From VRUE01 sp040508545 (lineage in GTDB: Bacteria; Actinomycetota; Thermoleophilia; Solirubrobacterales; 70-9): a stretch of 10,007 bases of DNA. The notes beneath the pieces are model-generated. The model was not told where the DNA came from, did no database searches, and saw only the letters and a list, made by a program, of their open reading frames with translations. The DNA lies in assembly GCA_040508545.1 (NCBI GenBank), contig JBEVMR010000049.1, forward strand, positions 1 to 10,007. The letters run 5' to 3'. Below, in pieces: positions 1-5,084 of this stretch (positions are counted from its first letter, which is position 1; each line of letters opens with the position of its first letter). Position numbers and translations under genes: made by a program.

Positions 1-18
1 GGCCATGGCGGCAAGCAT
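1..18 (-). CDS. Possible start of a downstream gene, cut by the window edge
   Basis: After the TGA of the transcobalamin-like gene (33-35), the minus strand has an ATG at 18-16 that opens six codons reading MLAAMA before the window ends. A TGAGGA sequence overlapping the preceding stop could act as a Shine-Dalgarno, although its 11-nt spacing is long. The hydrophobic, alanine-rich start would suit a membrane protein or signal peptide. The position, 14 nt after a B12-riboswitch gene, would suit a co-transcribed transport component. Six codons cannot identify a product, so this entry only marks where the operon probably continues. Confidence 0.3.
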
Positions 19-32
19 TGCCGGTGGGATCC

Positions 33-1820
33 TCACGGGCTGAGGAATCGCCTGGCGTGGGTCAGTCGCAGGGCGCCGTCCTCGGCCCTGGTTGCCGCGG
101 TCACGCGCAGCCTCACCCGGCCCTCGTCGGCGCTGCGGAGAAGCGCCTCGGTCGCTGCCGCGCTGAAGACGCTGCTGTCGCCTGATGGGAGCGCAAACGC
201 GGTTGACCCGCCGAAGCGCAGCCGGTCGTTACGCCCCTGGCGGAACCGCACAGTCAGCACCCCCTGGCAGCCGACCTGGCCGTTGCCGCGTGGGCACTCG
301 AGGCGCACCGCCAGCTCACCATCGGCCCGCAACCACGCCCGGCCGCGAACGGCGACGCGTGGGCCTTTTGCCCGGCGCTGCTTGGCTGCCGCGCCGAGCG
401 GAGGCACGTCCACCTTCGGGGGCTGAGCGGGGTTGACCACCTTCGCTGCGAGCTCGAGGAAGACGAGATCGCCGAAGCCGATCGCGTCCCCGCTGCCCGC
501 GGTCGCGGCGGACCCGTTTACCGCCGTGCGCCACTCGTAGTCAGTCGTCTCGGCCACGCCGTTCAGCGAAACGAGGCCACCGGGACCTTCGCCGCCGCTG
601 AAGCTGGCGACACAGCCGGCGGGAACCGACATCGTCTCGGCATCGGCGAGCACGGCGCCGAGGCTCGACCCGGACTCGACGTCGACCCGGCACATCCGCA
701 CGTCGTCGGCGCCCGGACCGTGGTCGATCACAAGCGTGATCGGCACCGGCGTTCCGTCGGCCACGTTGGCGGCTGGGCGTACGGCCGGGCTGATTCCGTC
801 CAGCCTCGCTGGCGGCGCGGCGGAGAACGCCTCGCCGGCAAGTGGCCGCACCGAGCTGTAGGTCTCGAAGGCGCCGCCGGCGAATTCCCCGGTCCAGTCG
901 AAATGACCGTCCGGCCGCTGCATCGAGACCAGGTAGTCGAGCGGGGTCTTGCCCTGTGAGGTCGTCCACTCGGCACCCTGGGGGTCGATCCCGCACTGGA
1001 TCAGCCCGCTCGTCACCCACGAGGTGGTGTCGGTGTTGACGCCGATCCCGAAGGCCTCCGGCGGGGCGATGAACCCGCCGGTGGCGGGGTCCTGCAGGGT
1101 GTGGAGCAGCGCGATCGCCTCGTCGAGGTCGGCGTCTCCCGGGCCGACTCCAGCGGCGCAGAACGCCGCCACGGCGGAGCCCGTCATATCGGTGTCGGCA
1201 GGGGCACCGGGTGACGCGTTCCAGGTCCAGCCGCCGTTGGGCTTCTGCTGCGTGCGCAGGTACTCGACGATCGAGCGCAGCAGCTCAGGTGGGGCCCCGG
1301 CATGGTGCAGCGCCAGAACACCGAAGATGTCGTCGTTGAGCAGGCCGGGTTCACCGATCTGCTCGCCGTCAAACAGTTCCGCCACCCTGGCGACCAGGTT
1401 GCTCGTGGTCGTGTCGAGGACGGAGGTCGAGAGGCGGGAGGTTTGGATGCCGCCGGCAACGCCGGAGAGGATCGCCCGCTCGGCGTCGGTTGCCGTGGTC
1501 CCTGGCCCACTCGCCTGCCAGTCGCCGAGGTAGAACTCCTGGGCGCTGGGGTCGGCCAGCGTGGTCTGGGCGTCGGCGGCGTTGAGGCCGGTGGCGGCAA
1601 GGGCGGTCATCGCCCAGTCGCCGCCGAACCCGAACGAGCCACTCTCTTCCTGGTTGGACAGGAACCAGTTGACGCCGCGCTCGGCGGCATGGTCGGCCTG
1701 GGCCGGTGAGACATGGGCGCCGGCGTTGCCGGCTAAGGCGGCCAGGGCCACCAGGTTGAGGCCCAGCACGCATAGTGCGCGCAGCGGGCGTCTGGGGGAA
1801 CTGCTTCTTGGCGTGTTCAT
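33..1820 (-). CDS. Secreted transcobalamin/intrinsic-factor-like protein (helical barrel repeats plus DUF4430-type domain)
   Basis: This is a predicted exported cobalamin- or corrinoid-binding protein of 595 residues. The start is the ATG at 1820, because AAGGAG (1832-1827) lies 6 nt upstream; the ATG at 1826 abuts that sequence. Residues 1-35 form a signal peptide (RR-rich n-region, LVALAALA core, cleavage near NAGA). Residues 41-330 hold helical repeats with turns such as QQKPNGGW (191-198), DPATGGF (244-250) and QRPDGHFDW (301-309), as in squalene-cyclase/prenyltransferase-type alpha/alpha barrels. Residues 358-457 resemble the transcobalamin C-terminal domain (DUF4430, PF14478): VESGSSLGAVLADAE (381-395), VSLNGVAE (417-424), YEW (428-430) and DAIGF (445-449). 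Residues 487-593 are a beta-rich tail with C509 and C518. No membrane anchor or sortase signal is visible. The family's barrel-plus-beta layout, together with the cobalamin riboswitch in the leader, supports a B12-capture role. B12 binding itself is inferred. A polymer- or carbohydrate-binding role remains possible. Confidence 0.78.
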   Translation of the reverse strand: MNTPRSSSPRRPLRALCVLGLNLVALAALAGNAGAHVSPAQADHAAERGVNWFLSNQEESGSFGFGGDWAMTALAATGLNAADAQTTLADPSAQEFYLGDWQASGPGTTATDAERAILSGVAGGIQTSRLSTSVLDTTTSNLVARVAELFDGEQIGEPGLLNDDIFGVLALHHAGAPPELLRSIVEYLRTQQKPNGGWTWNASPGAPADTDMTGSAVAAFCAAGVGPGDADLDEAIALLHTLQDPATGGFIAPPEAFGIGVNTDTTSWVTSGLIQCGIDPQGAEWTTSQGKTPLDYLVSMQRPDGHFDWTGEFAGGAFETYSSVRPLAGEAFSAAPPARLDGISPAVRPAANVADGTPVPITLVIDHGPGADDVRMCRVDVESGSSLGAVLADAETMSVPAGCVASFSGGEGPGGLVSLNGVAETTDYEWRTAVNGSAATAGSGDAIGFGDLVFLELAAKVVNPAQPPKVDVPPLGAAAKQRRAKGPRVAVRGRAWLRADGELAVRLECPRGNGQVGCQGVLTVRFRQGRNDRLRFGGSTAFALPSGDSSVFSAAATEALLRSADEGRVRLRVTAATRAEDGALRLTHARRFLSP

Positions 1821-1846
1821 CGCCATCTCCTTTTTCAAGGGCGGCG
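1821..1846 (-). promoter_or_regulatory. Hairpin that could mask the Shine-Dalgarno of the transcobalamin-like gene
   Basis: On the minus strand CCTT (1840-1837), a GAAA loop (1836-1833) and AAGG (1832-1829) form a small GNRA-type hairpin. It is extended by CGCC (1846-1843) pairing with GGCG (1824-1821) across an internal loop. The AAGG arm is part of the AAGGAG Shine-Dalgarno of the gene starting at 1820. Folding would block ribosome entry, so this is the likely output of the upstream cobalamin riboswitch. The pairing is read from sequence; the function is inferred. Confidence 0.5.
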
Positions 1847-1873
1847 ACGCACCACACAACCGTGTTAAGTGAG

Positions 1874-1919
1874 CCGGCCGCCTAGTCGCGAGGCGAACCT
1901 CCTTGCGACTCTCGGCCGG
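1874..1919 (-). promoter_or_regulatory. Long hairpin overlapping the 3' end of the cobalamin aptamer (candidate expression platform)
   Basis: On the minus strand a three-part stem can be drawn: CCGGCCG (1919-1913) with CGGCCGG (1880-1874), AGTCGC (1910-1905) with GCGACT (1889-1884), and GAGG (1901-1898) with CCTC (1893-1890) closed by a TTCG tetraloop. That makes 17 base pairs with small internal loops. The outer 5' arm shares CCGGCC with the 3' strand of aptamer helix P1, so the two helices exclude each other. No U-run follows, so it is not a standard intrinsic terminator. It may correspond to the P13-type hairpin or to an anti-sequestor controller. Confidence 0.55.
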
Positions 1920-2068
1920 ATATTCGGGCTCGGGATCGTCCTCCTGACCACCCTTCCCGGACCCAAGCTCTGGATCCAGTGGGACTACCAGTCAGTCGTC
2001 ACCCATACCGCTGCGCGTCAGCCCCGGATTCACACCGGAGTTCCCCACGCCGGGAGTCGGCGCCAGCC
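1914..2068 (-). promoter_or_regulatory. Cobalamin (adenosylcobalamin-type) riboswitch aptamer
   Basis: Read on the minus strand, this region carries the cobalamin-riboswitch signature in order: GGGGAAC, then GGTGTGAATCCGGGGC, then CTGACGCGCAGCGGTA (the conserved core), then CCACTGG, GGGAAGG, GACGATCCCGAG, and finally the B12-box-like end CCGAATATCCGGCC. Closing helix P1 can be drawn between GGCTGG (2068-2063) and CCGGCC (1919-1914), with one G-U pair. Order and spacing match the Rfam cobalamin family. It lies about 94 nt upstream of the start of the transcobalamin-like gene and only 8 nt after the stop of the upstream lipoprotein gene. It should sense adenosylcobalamin and normally lower expression when B12 is plentiful, but the sign of regulation was not derived here. 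Confidence 0.96.
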
Positions 2069-2076
2069 TAACACCA

Positions 2077-2568
2077 TCAACCCTGAGCGCGACCGGCGTC
2101 GTAGCCATCGCGGTAGGTACGCAGGAACTGCGCGGGCAGGGGCGGGTTGTCGGGGCTGTAGCGGGCGGCGGCCGAGAGGCGGCGGATCAGCTCGGCGTGG
2201 ATCCCTTCGCTGCCCTCGGCCCCGCGCTGGGCGGCGCCGAGCAGGTAGCCGAGCTCGAGGTTAGAGGCGCCGCCCGGCTGTGCGCGCGCCTCGGCGTTCA
2301 GCTCGGTCGCCGCCGCCAGCATCGCCGTGCCGACTTCGGCCAGGTCGCCGCCTCCCTGGTTGGGGGGAAGGCAATCGGAGATAAGCGTCTCGCCGTCCAG
2401 CCTGACCTCGCCGGGCGCGTCCTCGAGAGCCGTGAGGTAGGTCGGCGCGCCTTCGAGGCAGGCGACCGGGGTCGAGTCGTCAGTGCCGCCGCAGCCGGCG
2501 GCGAAGACAGCTGCCATGGCAACGGTCAGCGCAGCGCGTTGGCGGTGACGGCGGAGCATCGCCCGCAT
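2077..2568 (-). CDS. Small putative lipoprotein of unknown function
   Basis: The product is 163 residues and I do not recognise the family. The N-terminus is basic (MRAMLRRHRQR), followed by a hydrophobic stretch and AAGC ending at C26. The sequence then turns polar and low-complexity (GGTDDST), which is typical of a secreted lipoprotein tether. The lipobox is weak because position -3 is Ala rather than Leu or Val. The mature part has C37 and C66 (a possible disulfide) and an Ala-rich helical C-terminus ending in YRDGYDAGRAQG. Two starts are possible. The ATG at 2568 has almost no leader beyond a palindromic region. The ATG at 2559 has AGGA 8 nt upstream, would drop three residues and is equally good. 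The stop lies 8 nt before the cobalamin aptamer, so the gene may share a transcript with the downstream B12 gene. Confidence 0.7.
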   Translation of the reverse strand: MRAMLRRHRQRAALTVAMAAVFAAGCGGTDDSTPVACLEGAPTYLTALEDAPGEVRLDGETLISDCLPPNQGGGDLAEVGTAMLAAATELNAEARAQPGGASNLELGYLLGAAQRGAEGSEGIHAELIRRLSAAARYSPDNPPLPAQFLRTYRDGYDAGRAQG

Positions 2569-2627
2569 CCTAAGGACGTGCCCTCACTTAGGCACCCATA
2601 TGGACGCTTAAGTGAGGGCACGTGCCC
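2569..2627 (-). repeat. Nested palindromes between the M15-like peptidase and lipoprotein genes
   Basis: A perfect 15-bp inverted repeat (ACGTGCCCTCACTTA at 2576-2590 against its complement at 2609-2623) surrounds an 18-nt loop. Several smaller palindromes overlap it: CCTAAG (2569-2574) with CTTAGG (2587-2592), GTGCC (2578-2582) with GGCAC (2591-2595), GGGCACGTGCCC (2616-2627), CATATG (2597-2602) and CTTAAG (2607-2612). It starts 6 nt beyond the stop of the peptidase gene and ends directly next to the lipoprotein ATG. No T-run flanks either side. Candidate roles are a dispersed palindromic repeat, a Rho-assisted terminator or mRNA 3'-end protector, or an operator/attenuator for the lipoprotein gene. 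Confidence 0.75.
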
Positions 2628-2632
2628 GAGGC

Positions 2633-3385
2633 TCAGTCGCCGCGGGGGGAGACGCCGCCCGATTCGACCACCGAGACGCCGCCACGGGGGCCCTGTCTGT
2701 AGGTCGGGCCCGGCTCGCTGCCGCCCTGCGGGCCCTCGGGCGGTTTGAGGCCCGAGGGATCGCCGCGTGGAGCCGGTTTGGTCTGCGGTTGCTGGGCGAC
2801 TCCCTGGAAGGAGACCGGGAAGACCTCGACCCATTCGGCCAGCTCGAACATCGGCGCGATCGCGTGTTCCCAGGAGAGGTGCAGGTGGTGTCCGCAGCCG
2901 TGCCCGGCGTCGCCGTCGTAACCGACCCAGCGGAACGGGGCCCGTGGCCGGTTCTGCACCGGCTCGGCCCAGTGGGCGAGGCGCGTGATGCCGTTCCAGG
3001 CGCGGTCGCAGCCACCGGTTCCGTTCAGCGCGACGATGTCCACCGCGAGGCCGTTGTAGTGGTCGGAGTTGCGCACGTGGCAGCCGTTGCAGCCGGCGTG
3101 CTCGCCGTTGGGCAGCTTGCCCGAGTAGCCGTCGGTGACGTAGATCGGGAAGCGAGCGGCGATCCAGCGCAGGTTGGGCACGATGCGGCGGTCGACCATG
3201 TCGCCCTCTTCGTGCGGGATCGAGGCCGGGATCGGGACGAGTTCGCCGCTTGCGTAGGCGATCCGGGTGGGGATCGGCGCTGCGCTTGCCGGCGCCGCCG
3301 CCCAGGCGGCGAGAAGCACGATCGTCGCGAGTGCGAGGAGAAGCCCGTGCACCCGGCGTGGAGAGATGTCGGTGGTCCCTGGCAC
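2633..3385 (-). CDS. Exported M15-like (D,D-carboxypeptidase fold) zinc peptidase
   Basis: The product is a predicted secreted cell-wall-type peptidase of 250 residues. The GTG at 3385 is chosen because AAGG sits 8 nt upstream and the product then starts with a clean signal peptide (RR at 10-11, LLLALATIVLLAAWAAA, cleavage after PASA near residue 35). A frame extending to an ATG at 3463 would overlap the divergent decarboxylase start and add residues with no role. The core motif SDHYNGLAVDI (107-117) fits the M15/VanY pattern S-x-H-x(2)-G-x-A-x-D, giving zinc ligands H109 and D116. HHLHLSW (166-172) supplies the third histidine. Four cysteines (C99, C102, C126, C164) probably form disulfides, although CNGCH (99-103) also spells a c-type heme motif. 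Residues 195-250 are a Pro/Gly-rich, low-complexity tail. The general catalytic residue and the substrate are not certain; an inactive cell-wall-binding homologue is an alternative. Confidence 0.75.
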   Translation of the reverse strand: MPGTTDISPRRVHGLLLALATIVLLAAWAAAPASAAPIPTRIAYASGELVPIPASIPHEEGDMVDRRIVPNLRWIAARFPIYVTDGYSGKLPNGEHAGCNGCHVRNSDHYNGLAVDIVALNGTGGCDRAWNGITRLAHWAEPVQNRPRAPFRWVGYDGDAGHGCGHHLHLSWEHAIAPMFELAEWVEVFPVSFQGVAQQPQTKPAPRGDPSGLKPPEGPQGGSEPGPTYRQGPRGGVSVVESGGVSPRGD

Positions 3386-3421
3386 GTCCCCGCCCTTATC
3401 GACAGGCACCCGCACAGCCCT

Positions 3422-3454
3422 TGAGTACCGCAACTCATATTGGTGGACTAGGGT
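3422..3454 (+). promoter_or_regulatory. Candidate divergent promoter region with a small inverted repeat
   Basis: The 76-bp gap between the peptidase GTG (3385) and the decarboxylase ATG (3462) contains TAGGGT at 3449-3454. This fits a TANNNT -10 box and ends 7 nt before the ATG, a spacing typical of leaderless actinobacterial transcripts. AGGG within the same stretch could instead act as a weak Shine-Dalgarno. Upstream, TGAGT (3422-3426) and ACTCA (3433-3437) form an inverted repeat with a 6-bp spacer that could be an operator. No convincing -35 box is spaced correctly. Confidence 0.35.
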
Positions 3455-3461
3455 GCCCGCC

Positions 3462-5060
3462 ATGCCTACCGTGCGTGACGCCAGCTACGACCTCTTCCGT
3501 GCCCAGGGGATGACGACGATCTTCGGCAACCCCGGCTCGACCGAGCTGCCGATGCTGGCCGACTTCCCCGGCGATTTTCGTTTCGTGCTGGGACTGCACG
3601 AGGCGGTGGTCGTGGGCATGGCGGACGGCTACGCGCAGGCCTCGGGCCGCCCGGCGATCGCCAACCTGCACACCGCGCCAGGGGTCGGCAACGCGATGGG
3701 GGCGATCTTCAACGCCCAGGCCAACCACTCGCCCGTCCTGGTAACCGCGGGCCAGCAGGCGCGAGCGCAGATGACCCTGCAGGCGAACCTGACCAACCGC
3801 GACGCGATCCGCATGCCGCACCCGCTGGTCAAGTGGGCCTACGAGCCGCCGCGGGCGGAGGACGTGCCGCTGGCCCTCGCTCGCGGGATCCACCTCGCCT
3901 CGCTGCCCCCCCAGGGGCCCACCTTCGTCTCGATCCCGATGGACGACTGGGACGTCGACGTCGACGAGGTCGCCGCGGGTGAGGCGGTCAAGCGCGGCGT
4001 GAACGGACGCGCCGTCGCCGACCCGGACTCGGTCCGCCGCCTCGCCGCGCATCTCGACGAGGCGAGCAACCCGGTCCTGGTCGCCGGCCCCGACATCGAC
4101 GCCAGCGGCGGCTGGGACGCGGCGGTGGCGCTGGCCGAGCGGCAGCGCCTGCCGGTCTGGGCGACGCCCGCGACGGGCGGGGGCAAACTCGGCTTTCCCG
4201 AGGGACATCCCAATTTCCGCGGCGTGCTGCCACCGGCGATCGGGCCGGTGGCGCAGACGCTCGAGGGTCACGACCTGATCCTCGTCGCCGGCAGCTCCGT
4301 CTTTCCCTACTACCCCCATATCCCCGGCCCGCTGCTGCCCGAGGGGGCGACGCTGGTGGCGATCACCAGCGATCCCGACGAGGCCGCCCGGGCGCCGATG
4401 GGCTATGCGATCGTCGCCGACGTCGGCTTGACGCTGGCGGCGCTGCTGGAGGCAGTTCCCGAGTCCTCGCGCCCGGCGCCCGAGCCGAACCCGGGGCCGA
4501 CCGAAATCCCCGCCGAGGACCCGCTCAACTCCTCCACGGTGCACTCCGCCCTGGCCGAGGTCTTCCCCGAGGACGGCATCGTCGTGCTCGAGTCCCCCGC
4601 CAGCACGCTGGCCCTGCGCAACCAGCTGCGCCTCTCTCGTCCCGGCAGCTACTACTTCAGCGCCGGCGGCGGCCTTGGCTTCGGCCTCTCGGCTTCGGTG
4701 GGGGTGCAGCTCGCCCAGCCCGACCGCCCGGTCGTCTGCGTGATCGGCGAGGGCTCGGTCCAGTACGCGGTCACCGCCTTCTGGAGCGCCGTCGCCCACG
4801 AGGCCCCGGTCACCTTCCTCGTCCTGCGCAACTCCGAGTACGCGATCCTCAAGTGGTTCGCCGAAGTCGAGTCGGTCACCGGCGCGCCCGGCCTCGATCT
4901 GCCCGACCTCGACGTCGCCGCAGTCGCCGCCGGCTACGGCGTCTCGACCCAGGTGGCGAACGGTCGCGACGAGGTGCGCGAGGCCCTCGCCAAGGCCCTC
5001 GCCTCCTCGCGGCCGGAGCTGGTCGAAGTGCCGGTACAGCCGGGCATGTCCCTCTTCTAG
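3462..5060 (+). CDS. mdlC: Benzoylformate decarboxylase-like ThDP enzyme
   Basis: The product is a 532-residue ThDP-dependent 2-oxoacid decarboxylase, close to the usual ~528 of benzoylformate decarboxylase (EC 4.1.1.7), which converts benzoylformate to benzaldehyde and CO2 in the cytoplasm. The N-terminal block GNPGSTELPML (22-32) supplies S26. LGLHEAVVVGMADGYAQAS (43-61) supplies the ThDP-activating E47, and NLH (68-70) supplies H70. All three stand at the Pseudomonas putida numbering. Central NAD-like and C-terminal ThDP domains follow (YYFSAGGGLGFGLSASVGVQ and GEGS...LRNSEY). Two departures stand out. The metal-binding GDG is GEG (E430), and the position of the second catalytic histidine (H281 in P. 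putida) is Y284, with H286 two residues on. The ATG at 3462 aligns with the family start. The gene lies 24 nt upstream of an FAD/Fe-S dehydrogenase in an apparent operon. Phenylpyruvate or another aryl or branched 2-oxoacid is an alternative substrate. Confidence 0.85.
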   Translation: MPTVRDASYDLFRAQGMTTIFGNPGSTELPMLADFPGDFRFVLGLHEAVVVGMADGYAQASGRPAIANLHTAPGVGNAMGAIFNAQANHSPVLVTAGQQARAQMTLQANLTNRDAIRMPHPLVKWAYEPPRAEDVPLALARGIHLASLPPQGPTFVSIPMDDWDVDVDEVAAGEAVKRGVNGRAVADPDSVRRLAAHLDEASNPVLVAGPDIDASGGWDAAVALAERQRLPVWATPATGGGKLGFPEGHPNFRGVLPPAIGPVAQTLEGHDLILVAGSSVFPYYPHIPGPLLPEGATLVAITSDPDEAARAPMGYAIVADVGLTLAALLEAVPESSRPAPEPNPGPTEIPAEDPLNSSTVHSALAEVFPEDGIVVLESPASTLALRNQLRLSRPGSYYFSAGGGLGFGLSASVGVQLAQPDRPVVCVIGEGSVQYAVTAFWSAVAHEAPVTFLVLRNSEYAILKWFAEVESVTGAPGLDLPDLDVAAVAAGYGVSTQVANGRDEVREALAKALASSRPELVEVPVQPGMSLF

Positions 5061-5084
5061 ATGTCGTTCTAGGAAGATTCAGGG

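Noticed and set aside
1824..1859. Upstream ATG codons (1859 and 1826) for the transcobalamin-like gene
   Set aside because: The one at 1826 directly abuts AAGGAG, and the one at 1859 lies upstream of it in the leader. Only the ATG at 1820 has correct Shine-Dalgarno spacing.
2576..2623. A standard Rho-independent terminator for the peptidase gene
   Set aside because: The stem is strong, but no T-run follows on either strand, and several alternative palindromes overlap it.
3386..3463. An upstream ATG (3463) for the M15-like peptidase
   Set aside because: It would overlap the divergent decarboxylase start and add 26 residues before the signal peptide. The GTG at 3385 has a good Shine-Dalgarno and gives a normal signal peptide.
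3906..3912. A run of seven C as a possible frameshift or slippage site in the decarboxylase gene
   Set aside because: The frame continues intact with conserved residues (LPPQGPTF) on both sides, so no shift is needed.
3435..4799. A 454-codon minus-strand frame opposite the decarboxylase gene
   Set aside because: The composition is Arg/Gly/Asp/His-rich with no domains, and the plus strand encodes a complete ThDP enzyme.
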